A stretch of 35,174 nt of DNA from Streptomyces chilikensis (GTDB lineage Bacteria > Actinomycetota > Actinomycetes > Streptomycetales > Streptomycetaceae). Below are positions 14,726 through 22,875 of this stretch, in pieces. A program made the position numbers and the translations under genes. The DNA lies in the NCBI RefSeq assembly GCF_001642695.1, contig NZ_LWCC02000005.1, positions 504,883 to 540,056 on the forward strand, written 5' to 3'. Position 1 is the first letter of the stretch; each line of letters opens with the position of its first letter. The notes under the pieces were generated by a model. That model was not told the origin of the DNA, ran no database searches, and saw only the letters and a program-made list of their open reading frames with translations.

Positions 14726-14741
14726 CGGTACCGCGGTACCG
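14726..14741. promoter_or_regulatory. Doubled CGGTACCG palindrome upstream of the dehydrogenase gene
   Basis: CGGTACCG occurs twice back to back, making a 16-bp perfect palindrome. It sits about 170 bp before the start of the fused 3-hydroxyacyl-CoA dehydrogenase gene, in a 356-bp gap otherwise without a gene. It is a candidate regulator-binding site. The same gap also has a 9-bp CCCCTCGCA direct repeat near 14670. Confidence 0.4.
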
Positions 14742-14911
14742 CAGCACGCCCCGTACGCCCCGGTTCCGGGACAGGACCGGTCGGCACGGGCGCGGAGACC
14801 GGCGGACCGCCGCCGGCCCGCCCGCTCCCGCTCCTCCTCCGCACGCCCGTAGGCCCTCGCCGCCGCCGGTGTGCCTTCCAGCCGTCACCTCACGCCTTCA
14901 TGGAGTCCGTC

Positions 14912-16726
14912 ATGGCCGCTCCCTCTTCCCTGTCCCGCTCCGACAGCGCCTCCGCCCTCCGCACCGTCGCCGTGGTGGGCCTCGGCACCATGGGCTCGGG
15001 CATCGCCGAGCTCCTGGCCCGGGCCGGCCGCGAGGTCGTCGGCATCGACATCAGTCCGGAGGCCGCCGCCCGCGCCGCCGCCTCGCTGGAGACCTCCACC
15101 GCCCGTTCCGTCGCCAAGGGGAAGCTGACGGAGGCGGAGCGCGAGCAGGTCGTCGGCCGGCTGCGCACCTCCGCCGACCTCGCCGACGCCGCCGGCGCCG
15201 ACCTGGTGATCGAGGTGGCCCCGGAGTCGTACGACGTCAAGCAGCGGATCTTCCGCGCCCTGGACGACATCGTCCGCCCGGACGCCATCCTGGCCACCGG
15301 CACCAACGCCCTGTCGGTGACCCGGCTGGCCGCCGACTCGGCGCGCCCCGAGCGGGTGCTGGGCCTGCACTTCTTCAACCCGGCCCCCGCGATGAAGCTG
15401 GTCGAGGTGGTCTCCTCGGTGCTCACCGCCCCGGGCGCGGTCGCCGCCGTCACCGACCTGGCGGTCGAACTGGGCAAGGAGCCGGTGAAGGTGGGCGACC
15501 GGCCCGGTTTCGTCGCCGACGGCCTGCTGTTCGGCTACCTCAACCAGGCCGCCGCGATGTACGAGTCCCGGTACGCCTCCCGTGAGGACATCGACGCGGC
15601 GATGCGTTTCGGCTGCGGCCTGCCGATGGGGCCGCTGGCCCTGCTGGACCTGATCGGCGTCGACACCGCGCGCACCGTGCTGGAGGCGATGTACCAGGAG
15701 TCCCGCGACCGGCTGCACGCCCCCGCGCCGATCCTCCGCCAGCTCAGCGACGCCGGCCTCAACGGCCGCAAGTCGGGCCGGGGCTTCTACACCTACGAGG
15801 CTCCCGGCTCCGCCACCGTCGTCCCCGACGCGCTCACCCCGGGCCGCGGCGCGGACGCCGGCGCCGGCCGCCCCGTGCGCGCGGTGGGCGTGGCGGGCTC
15901 CGGCACCATGGCGTCCGGCATCGCCGAGGTCTTCGCCAAGGCCGGCTACGACGTCGTGCTGGCGGCGCGCAGCGAGGAGAAGGCGGTGGCGGCCAGGGCG
16001 CGGATCGGCAAGTCGCTGGCCCGGTCGGTGGACAAGGGCCGGATGACGGCCGAGGCGGCGGCGCAGGCCCTGGACCGGATCACGCCGGCCGGGACGTACG
16101 ACGCCTTCGCCGACGTCGACCTGGCGGTGGAGGCCGTCGCCGAGGACCTCGAGGTCAAGCGGCAGCTGTTCGCCGCCCTGGACAAGGTCTGCAAGCCCGG
16201 CGCGGTGCTGGCCACGACCACCTCCTCGCTGCCGGTGGTGGCCTGCGCCCGGGCCACCTCCCGGCCGCAGGACGTGATCGGCATGCACTTCTTCAACCCG
16301 GCCCCCGCGATGAAGCTGGTCGAGGTGGTCCGCACGGTGCTGACCGACGACGACGTGCACGCCACCGTGCACGAGGTCTGCGCCAGGATCCGCAAGCACC
16401 CGGTGGACTGCGGGGACCGGGCCGGTTTCATCGTCAACGCGCTGCTGTTCCCGTACCTCAACAACGCGGTCAGGATGGTCCAGGACCACTACGCGACGCT
16501 GGACGACATCGACGCCGCGATGAAGCTCGGCGGCGGTTACCCGATGGGTCCGTTCGAACTGCTGGACGTCGTCGGCCTGGACGTCTCGCTGGCCATCCAG
16601 AAGGTGCTGCACCACGAGTTCCGCGACCCCGGCCTGGCCCCGGCGCCGCTCCTGGAGCACCTGGTGGCCGCGGGCTGCCTGGGCCGGAAGACGGGCCGCG
16701 GCTTCCGCGAACATGCCCGGCGCTGA
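14912..16726 (+). CDS. Tandemly fused 3-hydroxyacyl-CoA (3-hydroxybutyryl-CoA) dehydrogenase
   Basis: This 604-residue protein consists of two complete copies of the 3-hydroxyacyl-CoA dehydrogenase unit. Copy 1 has the NAD motif VVGLGTMGSGIAELLARAG (about 20-38), LGLHFFNPAPAMKLVEVV with the catalytic-type His, and a C-terminal RKSGRGFYTYE. Copy 2 has VAGSGTMASGIAEVFAKAG, GMHFFNPAPAMKLVEVV and RKTGRGFREH. Single-copy enzymes are about 280-300 residues and act as dimers, so this is a fused dimer. It would interconvert acetoacetyl-CoA and 3-hydroxybutyryl-CoA (or longer chains), feeding crotonyl-CoA to the ccr operon downstream. The ATG at 14912 follows GGAGTCCGTC. A 47-nt block is identical between the copies. 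The transcript ends at the hairpin at 16750-16776. Confidence 0.92.
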   Translation: MAAPSSLSRSDSASALRTVAVVGLGTMGSGIAELLARAGREVVGIDISPEAAARAAASLETSTARSVAKGKLTEAEREQVVGRLRTSADLADAAGADLVIEVAPESYDVKQRIFRALDDIVRPDAILATGTNALSVTRLAADSARPERVLGLHFFNPAPAMKLVEVVSSVLTAPGAVAAVTDLAVELGKEPVKVGDRPGFVADGLLFGYLNQAAAMYESRYASREDIDAAMRFGCGLPMGPLALLDLIGVDTARTVLEAMYQESRDRLHAPAPILRQLSDAGLNGRKSGRGFYTYEAPGSATVVPDALTPGRGADAGAGRPVRAVGVAGSGTMASGIAEVFAKAGYDVVLAARSEEKAVAARARIGKSLARSVDKGRMTAEAAAQALDRITPAGTYDAFADVDLAVEAVAEDLEVKRQLFAALDKVCKPGAVLATTTSSLPVVACARATSRPQDVIGMHFFNPAPAMKLVEVVRTVLTDDDVHATVHEVCARIRKHPVDCGDRAGFIVNALLFPYLNNAVRMVQDHYATLDDIDAAMKLGGGYPMGPFELLDVVGLDVSLAIQKVLHHEFRDPGLAPAPLLEHLVAAGCLGRKTGRGFREHARR

Positions 16727-16749
16727 GCCCCGCCCCCGCACCGGGCGCG

Positions 16750-16776
16750 CCCCGGGGGACGGGAAGTCCCCCGGGG
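16750..16776 (+). terminator. Terminator after the fused dehydrogenase gene
   Basis: An 11-bp perfect stem (16750-16760 with 16766-16776) and a 5-base GGGAA loop lie 24 bp after the stop codon. Confidence 0.75.
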
Positions 16777-16916
16777 ACTGGGGCGGGCTCCTGGACCGGC
16801 CCGGCTTCCCCCCGCCCGGTCCGGTGGCGCCCGCCCCGGACGGCCCTCCCGGCGCTCCTGCGGCCGCACCGGGCCGGGGAAGCCCGGGACGTGCACACCG
16901 AGGTGCGCGGATGGAG

Positions 16917-16922
16917 TACGTT
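16917..16922 (+). promoter_or_regulatory. -10 element of the TetR-family gene
   Basis: TACGTT lies six bases before the ATG at 16929, predicting a leaderless transcript. An imperfect inverted repeat, GCACACC-GA-GGTGCGC (16893-16908), lies in the -35 region and could be an autoregulatory operator. Confidence 0.45.
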
Positions 16923-16928
16923 CAGGGC

Positions 16929-17747
16929 ATGTCCCACCCCGCCAAGTCGACACGTACCCCCGCCGCGGCCGACGCCCCGGAGAGCACCGCGGGCAGCCGG
17001 GCGGCCGCCCAGCGGCTCAAGATGCGCCGTGAACTGGCGGCGGCGGCCATGGAGCTGTTCGCCACCAAGGGGTACGAGGCGACGACCGTCGACGAGATCG
17101 CCGCGGCCGCCGGCGTGGCCCGCCGCACCTTCTTCCGCCACTTCCGCTCCAAGGAGGAGGCGATCTTCCCGGACCACGACGACACCCTGGTCCGGGCCGA
17201 GGCCGTGCTGAAGGCCGCTCCGGCGCACGAGCACCCGCTGGACACGGTGTGCCGCGGCATCAAGGAGGTCATGCGGATGTACGCGGCCCACCCCGAGGTG
17301 TCGGTGGCCCGCTACAGGCTGACCCGCGAGGTGCCGACGCTGCGCGAGGCGGAGATCGCCTCGGTGGCCCGCTACGAGCGGCTGTTCACCCGCTACCTGC
17401 TGGGCCACTTCGACGAGAAGGCGCACGCCGACGACGCCAACGACGATCCGCTGCTCGCGGAGGTGGCCGCGTCCGCGGTCGTCACGGCGCACAACCACGT
17501 CCTGCGGCGCTGGCTGCGCGCGGACGGCCAGGGCGACGTGGAGCGGCAGCTCGACCACGCCTTCGCCATCGTCCGGCGGACGTTCGGCCGCGGCATCGGC
17601 GCGAGCCGGGAGGACGCCGGCGGGATCTCGCCGGACGCGGCGTCGGTCTCCGCCTCCGGCGAAGTGCTGGTCACCGTCGCCCGGGTCGACGCCCCGCTGG
17701 ACGAGATCATGGACACCATCGAGAAGGCCCTGCGGGACCGCGCCTGA
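16929..17747 (+). CDS. TetR/AcrR family transcriptional regulator
   Basis: This 272-residue DNA-binding regulator has an Ala/Pro-rich leader (1-30) and a TetR HTH at about residues 37-80. The HTH contains MELFATKGYEATTVDEIAAAAGVARRTFFRHFRSKEEAIF. The C-terminal ligand/dimer domain contains CRGIKEVMRMYAAHPEVSVARYRLTREVPTLREAEIASVARYERLF. It lies between the fused 3-hydroxyacyl-CoA dehydrogenase and the ccr operon, all on one strand. A role in controlling these acyl-CoA genes, perhaps by sensing an acyl-CoA, is an inference from context. The length exceeds typical TetR proteins (about 190-220) because of the leader and a C-terminal extension. The alternative ATG at 16911 lies before the predicted transcription start. 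Confidence 0.9.
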   Translation: MSHPAKSTRTPAAADAPESTAGSRAAAQRLKMRRELAAAAMELFATKGYEATTVDEIAAAAGVARRTFFRHFRSKEEAIFPDHDDTLVRAEAVLKAAPAHEHPLDTVCRGIKEVMRMYAAHPEVSVARYRLTREVPTLREAEIASVARYERLFTRYLLGHFDEKAHADDANDDPLLAEVAASAVVTAHNHVLRRWLRADGQGDVERQLDHAFAIVRRTFGRGIGASREDAGGISPDAASVSASGEVLVTVARVDAPLDEIMDTIEKALRDRA

Positions 17748-17768
17748 GCGCTCCCCGGGGCCTTCCCC

Positions 17769-17796
17769 GGCTTCCGCGGGGACCCGCGGAGGAAGC
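17769..17796 (+). terminator. Hairpin after the TetR-family gene
   Basis: CCGCGG (17774-17779) pairs with CCGCGG (17784-17789) around GGAC. Outer bases GCTT and AAGC extend the stem past a small bulge. It lies about 22 bp after the stop. Confidence 0.5.
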
Positions 17797-17885
17797 GGGG
17801 CGAGGGAGTGGGCCGCACGGAGCCGTCGTCGTGCCGGAGGCGGGCGCCACCCGCGCCGCCCGGCCCTGACCGCGGCGGCGTCCGC

Positions 17886-17961
17886 GTCCGCGCCGTGAAG
17901 GCCGCGAGGGCCGTGCGGGTCATCGTCCGCGCCGTGGGGCCGCGAGGGCCGTGCGGGTCAT
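17886..17961. repeat. Two 37-38-bp near-identical tandem repeats
   Basis: Units at 17886-17923 and 17925-17961 share GTCCGCGCCGTG followed, after a one-base indel, by an identical 24-base block ending GTGCGGGTCAT. They lie in the 773-bp gap between the TetR gene and ccr. No gene is seen in this part. Confidence 0.65.
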
Positions 17962-18168
17962 GAGGAGGGGCCGGCGACAGCGCGCGGGCCGGGTCCGGGG
18001 CGGCCGGTGGGGCGGCGGCGACCGGTGGGACGAGGGGTGGCACGGAGTGTCATCCACTTCCCCGTCCAGGAGCGCCGAGGACGATCCGCGACGAGCCCGG
18101 AGCGCCACGGCCGGCCTCCGGCGGCGATCGCCCGGACAGGCCTCTGACCACCGCTCACCTTGGAAATA

Positions 18169-18225
18169 CTGATCGATCATCGATCGAGTCCCACCGTTCC
18201 GCCCGGCCTGATCGATCATCGCTCG
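18169..18225. promoter_or_regulatory. Paired TGATCGATCA operator-like palindromes upstream of ccr
   Basis: The 18-bp sequences at 18169-18186 and 18208-18225 differ at one base, and each contains the perfect palindrome TGATCGATCA. They start 39 bases apart, close to four helical turns, so dimers bound to both would face the same side. They are unusually A/T-rich for this genome and lie 50-105 bp upstream of the ccr promoter's -35. They are good candidates for binding a transcription factor. Confidence 0.6.
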
Positions 18226-18261
18226 TCTGTCGGGCAAATATTTCACCTGAGCGGAATTGCT

Positions 18262-18303
18262 GGCACTCAGTGCCTTGTCAACGGTCACACCGTGCCATAC
18301 GTT
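18262..18303 (+). promoter_or_regulatory. Promoter of the ccr operon with two embedded inverted repeats
   Basis: TTGTCA (18275-18280), a 17-base spacer and TACGTT (18298-18303) make a good vegetative-type promoter. GGCACT-C-AGTGCC (18262-18274) abuts the -35 box, and ACGGT-CAC-ACCGT (18281-18293) sits inside the spacer. Repressor binding at either would block the polymerase. Transcription from about 18310 leaves a 5' leader of roughly 210 bases before the GTG of ccr. Confidence 0.6.
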
Positions 18304-18520
18304 GTGGGTGTCCGGACGGCCGGCGCACCGCGAACCCGAGGTGCGCCGGATGTTCCCGCGGGGCGCTGCCCCGCGCGTCCGGACGCCTGCGTCACAGGCA
18401 TCCCCGCGCCACAACGCGCCGCCGCACCACCCGCCGAACCGACGGCACCCCATCGCAACAGCACCAGCACGACGTACCCTCTGCGCCCTCGAGCGGGCGC
18501 CCGTCGCCGGAGGCAACACC

Positions 18521-19864
18521 GTGACCGTGAAGGACATCCTGGACGCGATCCAGTCGCAGAACGCCTCGTCCGAGGACTTCGCCGCCATCCCGCTCCCCGA
18601 GTCGTACCGCGCGATCACCGTGCACAAGGACGAGACGGAGATGTTCGAAGGGCTCGCCACCCGGGACAAGGACCCGCGCAAGTCGCTGCACCTCGACGAG
18701 GTCCCGCTGCCCGAACTCGGCCCGGGCGAGGCCCTGGTGGCCGTGATGGCCTCCTCGGTCAACTACAACTCGGTGTGGACCTCCATCTTCGAGCCGCTGT
18801 CGACCTTCGGCTTCCTGGAGCGCTACGGCCGGGTCAGCGACCTGGCCAAGCGCCACGACCTGCCGTACCACATCATCGGCTCCGACCTGGCGGGCGTCGT
18901 CCTGCGCACCGGCCCGGGCGTCAACGCCTGGAACCCCGGTGACGAGGTCGTCGCGCACTGCCTGAGCGTCGAGCTGGAGTCCTCCGACGGCCACAACGAC
19001 ACCATGCTCGACCCGGAGCAGCGGATCTGGGGCTTCGAGACCAACTTCGGTGGCCTCGCCGAGATCGCCCTGGTCAAGTCGAACCAGCTGATGCCGAAGC
19101 CGGCGCACCTGTCCTGGGAGGAGGCCGCCTCCCCGGGCCTGGTGAACTCCACCGCCTACCGTCAGCTGGTCTCCACCAACGGCGCCGACATGAAGCAGGG
19201 CGACAACGTCCTGATCTGGGGCGCCAGCGGCGGCCTCGGCAGCTACGCCACCCAGTTCGCGCTGGCCGGCGGCGCCACCCCGATCTGCGTGGTCTCCTCC
19301 CCGGAGAAGGCGGAGATCTGCCGGAGCATGGGCGCCGAGCTGATCATCGACCGCGCGGCCGAGGACTACAGGTTCTGGAAGGACGAGAACACCCAGGACC
19401 CGAAGGAGTGGAAGCGCTTCGGCAAGCGCATCCGCGAGCTCACCGGCGGCGAGGACATCGACATCGTCTTCGAGCACCCCGGCAAGGAGACCTTCGGCGC
19501 CTCGGTCTTCGTCACCCGCAAGGGCGGCACCATCACCACCTGCGCCTCCACCTCGGGCTACATGCACCAGTACGACAACCGCTACCTGTGGATGTCGCTC
19601 AAGCGGATCATCGGCTCGCACTTCGCCAACTACCGCGAGGCGTGGGAGGCCAACCGCCTGATCGCCAAGGGCAAGATCCACCCGACGCTCTCCAGGACCT
19701 ACAGCCTGGAGGACACCGGCCAGGCCACCTACGACGTCCACCGCAACCTGCACCAGGGCAAGGTCGGCGTGCTGTGCCTGGCCCCCGAGGAGGGCCTGGG
19801 CGTCCGCGACCACGAGATGCGCGCCCGGCACATCGACGCCATCAACCGCTTCCGGAACATCTGA
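18521..19864 (+). CDS. ccr: Crotonyl-CoA carboxylase/reductase
   Basis: This 447-residue enzyme reductively carboxylates crotonyl-CoA with NADPH and CO2 to (2S)-ethylmalonyl-CoA. That is the key step of the ethylmalonyl-CoA pathway and a source of polyketide extender units. The MDR fold is clear: NADPH loop WGASGGLGSYATQ (about 233-245). The CO2-pocket residues reported for the Kitasatospora setae enzyme (Asn81, Phe170, Glu171, His365) appear here with an offset of two: N83 in SSVNYNSVW, F172-E173 in IWGFET and H367 in IGSHFANY. The length is that of known Streptomyces Ccr. The GTG start at 18521 has GGAGG seven bases upstream; the longer upstream frame lacks coding character. It is the first gene of a five-gene operon, with the next gene 8 bp away. 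Confidence 0.97.
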   Translation: MTVKDILDAIQSQNASSEDFAAIPLPESYRAITVHKDETEMFEGLATRDKDPRKSLHLDEVPLPELGPGEALVAVMASSVNYNSVWTSIFEPLSTFGFLERYGRVSDLAKRHDLPYHIIGSDLAGVVLRTGPGVNAWNPGDEVVAHCLSVELESSDGHNDTMLDPEQRIWGFETNFGGLAEIALVKSNQLMPKPAHLSWEEAASPGLVNSTAYRQLVSTNGADMKQGDNVLIWGASGGLGSYATQFALAGGATPICVVSSPEKAEICRSMGAELIIDRAAEDYRFWKDENTQDPKEWKRFGKRIRELTGGEDIDIVFEHPGKETFGASVFVTRKGGTITTCASTSGYMHQYDNRYLWMSLKRIIGSHFANYREAWEANRLIAKGKIHPTLSRTYSLEDTGQATYDVHRNLHQGKVGVLCLAPEEGLGVRDHEMRARHIDAINRFRNI

Positions 19865-19872
19865 GGCAGGCC

Positions 19873-21900
19873 ATGTCAGAGCGTCAGAAGGACCGTCCGT
19901 GGCTGATGCGGACGTACGCCGGCCACTCCACGGCCGAGGCGTCCAACGAGCTGTACCGGCGCAACCTCGCCAAGGGGCAGACCGGCCTGTCGGTGGCGTT
20001 CGACCTGCCGACCCAGACCGGCTACGACTCCGACCACGTCCTCGCCCGCGGCGAGGTCGGCCGGGTCGGGGTCCCGGTGGCCCACGTCGGTGACATGCGC
20101 CGTCTCTTCGAGGACATCCCCCTCGAGAAGATGAACACCTCGATGACCATCAACGCCACGGCCATGTGGCTGCTGGCGCTCTACCAGGTGGTCGCCGAGG
20201 AGCAGGGAGCGGACGTCTCCGCGCTGCAGGGCACCACCCAGAACGACATCGTCAAGGAGTACCTCTCCCGCGGCACCCACGTCTTCCCGCCCGGGCCCTC
20301 CCTCCGGCTGACCACGGACCTGATCACCTACACGGTCACCCACATGCCGAAGTGGAACCCGATCAACATCTGCAGCTACCACCTGCAGGAGGCGGGAGCC
20401 ACCCCGGTCCAGGAGATCGCCTACGCGATGTCCACCGCGATCGCCGTGCTGGACGCGGTCCGCGACAGCGGCCAGGTGCCCGAGGAGAAGTTCGGCGACG
20501 TGGTCGCCCGGATCTCGTTCTTCGTCAACGCCGGCGTCCGCTTCGTCGAGGAGATGTGCAAGATGCGGGCCTTCACCCGCATCTGGGACCGGGTCACCCG
20601 TGAGCGGTACGGCGTCGAGAACCCCAAGCAGCGCCGCTTCCGGTACGGCGTCCAGGTCAACTCCCTGGGCCTGACCGAGGCGCAGCCGGAGAACAACGTC
20701 CAGCGGATCGTCCTGGAGATGCTGGCCGTCACCCTCTCCAAGGACGCCCGGGCCCGCGCCGTGCAGCTGCCGGCCTGGAACGAGGCGCTGGGCCTGCCCC
20801 GGCCCTGGGACCAGCAGTGGTCGCTGCGCATCCAGCAGGTGCTCGCCTACGAGAGCGACCTGCTGGAGTACGAGGACATCTTCGAGGGCTCGAAGGTGAT
20901 CGAGGCCAAGGTCTCGGAGCTGGCCGACGAGGCCTGGGCGGAGATGGACCGGATCCAGGAGATGGGCGGCGCCATGGCCGCCGTGGAGTCCGGCTACCTC
21001 AAGTCGCAGCTGGTCTCCTCGCACGCCGAGCGCCGGGCGCGCATCGAGTCCGGCCAGGACAGGATCGTCGGCGTCAACGCCTTCGAGTCGACCGAGCCCA
21101 GCCCGCTCACCGCGGACCTGGACACGGCGATCCAGACCGTCGACCCGGCCGTCGAGGCCCGGGTGATCGCCTCGCTGCGGAACTGGCGGGACACCCGCTA
21201 CCAGCCGCCGTTCAACCACCCGCGCCCGTGCAAGGCGCTGGAGCGGCTGAAGCAGGCGGCGCGCACCGGCGAGAACCTGATGGAAGCCACCCTCGAATGC
21301 GCCCGTGCGGGGGCGACCACCGGGGAGTGGGCGGGAGCGCTGCGGGAGGTGTTCGGCGAGTACCGGGCACCCACCGGCGTCTCGTCCGCCCCGGTGGCGG
21401 TGGCGGCCGAGGAGGGCACCCAGCTCGCCGGGGTGCGCCGCCGGGTCGAGGCGACCGCCCGCGACCTGGGGGTCGGCAAGCTCCGCTTCCTGGTCGGCAA
21501 GCCGGGCCTGGACGGGCACTCCAACGGCGCCGAGCAGATCGCCGTGCGGGCCCGCGACGCCGGCTTCGAGGTGGTCTACCAGGGCATCCGGCTGACGCCG
21601 GAGCAGATCGTGGACGCGGCCGTCGCCGAGGACGTGCACGCGGTCGGCCTGTCCATCCTGTCCGGCTCGCACGCCCAGCTGGTGCCCGACGTCCTGACCC
21701 GGCTGCGCGCGGCCGGCGCGGACGACGTCCCGGTGATCGCGGGCGGCATCATTCCGGGCGCGGACGCCGAGGAGCTCCGGTCCGCCGGGGTGGCCGCGGT
21801 GTTCACCCCGAAGGACTTCGACATCACCGGGATCATCGGCCGTATCGTCGACGAGATCCGCAAGGCACACAAGCTCGACCCCCTGGAGGTCCCCGCATGA
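19873..21900 (+). CDS. meaA: Ethylmalonyl-CoA mutase (MeaA-like, B12-dependent)
   Basis: This 675-residue single-chain mutase belongs to the methylmalonyl-CoA mutase family. The N-terminal TIM-barrel part starts RPWLMRTYAGHSTAEASNELYRRNLAKGQTGLSVAFDLPTQTGYDSDH. The C-terminal B12-binding domain carries the cobalamin motif DGHSNG (547-552, axial His549), then LSILSGSHAQLV and GGIIP. It would convert ethylmalonyl-CoA to methylsuccinyl-CoA with adenosylcobalamin. Its position directly after ccr supports the ethylmalonyl-CoA specificity over methylmalonyl-CoA. The start ATG is 8 bp after the ccr stop with AGG upstream. The 3' end overlaps the next gene by ATGA. Cytoplasmic. Confidence 0.95.
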   Translation: MSERQKDRPWLMRTYAGHSTAEASNELYRRNLAKGQTGLSVAFDLPTQTGYDSDHVLARGEVGRVGVPVAHVGDMRRLFEDIPLEKMNTSMTINATAMWLLALYQVVAEEQGADVSALQGTTQNDIVKEYLSRGTHVFPPGPSLRLTTDLITYTVTHMPKWNPINICSYHLQEAGATPVQEIAYAMSTAIAVLDAVRDSGQVPEEKFGDVVARISFFVNAGVRFVEEMCKMRAFTRIWDRVTRERYGVENPKQRRFRYGVQVNSLGLTEAQPENNVQRIVLEMLAVTLSKDARARAVQLPAWNEALGLPRPWDQQWSLRIQQVLAYESDLLEYEDIFEGSKVIEAKVSELADEAWAEMDRIQEMGGAMAAVESGYLKSQLVSSHAERRARIESGQDRIVGVNAFESTEPSPLTADLDTAIQTVDPAVEARVIASLRNWRDTRYQPPFNHPRPCKALERLKQAARTGENLMEATLECARAGATTGEWAGALREVFGEYRAPTGVSSAPVAVAAEEGTQLAGVRRRVEATARDLGVGKLRFLVGKPGLDGHSNGAEQIAVRARDAGFEVVYQGIRLTPEQIVDAAVAEDVHAVGLSILSGSHAQLVPDVLTRLRAAGADDVPVIAGGIIPGADAEELRSAGVAAVFTPKDFDITGIIGRIVDEIRKAHKLDPLEVPA

Positions 21901-22871
21901 CCGCGCCCCAGCCGTCCGTGAACCGCCTGCGCCCCCGGCGCTCCTGCCTGGCGGTCCCCGGCTCCAACCCGCGCTTCCTGGAGAAGGCCCAGGGTCTGCC
22001 CGCGGACCAGGTGTTCCTGGACCTGGAGGACGCCTGCGCACCGCTGGCCAAGCCGGAGGCCCGGCACACCATCGTCAAGTTCCTCAACGAGGGCGACTGG
22101 ACGGGCAAGACCCGCGTGGTGCGGGTCAACGACTGGACCACCGAGTGGACCTACCGCGACGTGGTGACGGTCGTCGAGGGCGCCGGCCCGAACCTGGACT
22201 GCATCATGCTGCCCAAGGTGCAGAACGCCGAGCAGGTCGTGGCGCTGGACCTCCTGCTGACCCAGATCGAGAAGACCATGGGCTTCGAGGTCGGCCGGAT
22301 CGGCATCGAGGCGCAGATCGAGAACGCGCAGGGCCTCAACAACGTCAACGCGATCGCCGAGGCCTCGCCGCGGCTGGAGACCATCATCTTCGGCCCCGCC
22401 GACTTCATGGCCTCCATCAACATGAAGTCCCTGGTCGTCGGCGAGCAGCCGCCCGGTTACGGCGCCGACGCCTACCACTACATCCTGATGAAGATCCTGA
22501 TGGCGGCCCGCGCCAACGACCTCCAGGCGATCGACGGCCCCTACCTGCAGATCCGCAACGTGGACGGCTTCCGCGAGGTGGCCGGGCGCGCCGCGGCCCT
22601 GGGCTTCGACGGCAAGTGGGTGCTGCACCCGGGCCAGGTGGACGCCGCCAACGAGGTGTTCTCGCCCTCGCAGGAGGACTACGACCACGCCGAGCTGATC
22701 CTGGACGCGTACGCGTACTGCACCTCGGAGGCGGGCGGCAAGAAGGGCTCGGCGATGCTCGGCGACGAGATGATCGACGAGGCCAGCCGGAAGATGGCGC
22801 TGGTCATCGCGGGCAAGGGCCGCGCGGCCGGCATGAAGCGCACCAGCAAGTTCGAGATCCCGGAGGGCTGA
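21897..22871 (+). CDS. mcl: L-malyl-CoA / beta-methylmalyl-CoA lyase (HpcH/CitE family)
   Basis: This 324-residue aldolase has the CitE-type TIM barrel: RRSCLAVPGSNPRFLEKAQ, QVFLDLEDACAP (metal/CoA site), CIMLPKVQNAEQV, IGIEAQIENAQGL (metal-binding Glu), FGPADFMASI and GKWVLHPGQVDAANEVFSPS. In this pathway it would cleave (2R,3S)-beta-methylmalyl-CoA to glyoxylate plus propionyl-CoA, and possibly malyl-CoA to acetyl-CoA plus glyoxylate. The ATG overlaps the mutase stop (ATGA), with GGAGG seven bases upstream. The MaoC-type hydratase follows 4 bp later. The exact substrate is inferred from operon context. Confidence 0.93.
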   Translation: MTAPQPSVNRLRPRRSCLAVPGSNPRFLEKAQGLPADQVFLDLEDACAPLAKPEARHTIVKFLNEGDWTGKTRVVRVNDWTTEWTYRDVVTVVEGAGPNLDCIMLPKVQNAEQVVALDLLLTQIEKTMGFEVGRIGIEAQIENAQGLNNVNAIAEASPRLETIIFGPADFMASINMKSLVVGEQPPGYGADAYHYILMKILMAARANDLQAIDGPYLQIRNVDGFREVAGRAAALGFDGKWVLHPGQVDAANEVFSPSQEDYDHAELILDAYAYCTSEAGGKKGSAMLGDEMIDEASRKMALVIAGKGRAAGMKRTSKFEIPEG

Positions 22872-22875
22872 GCCG

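Noticed and set aside
15366-16330. Assembly artefact explaining the 47-nt identical block
   Set aside because: Sequences on both sides of each copy differ and each half keeps an intact, distinct domain, so a collapsed or duplicated assembly is unlikely.
17393-18762. Minus-strand genes between TetR and ccr
   Set aside because: Open frames here overlap the TetR gene or the ccr promoter and have no family-like sequence; the region looks regulatory.
19876-22041. Long antisense open frame opposite the mutase gene
   Set aside because: Complement of a high-confidence gene with clear motifs; composition is typical of a shadow frame.
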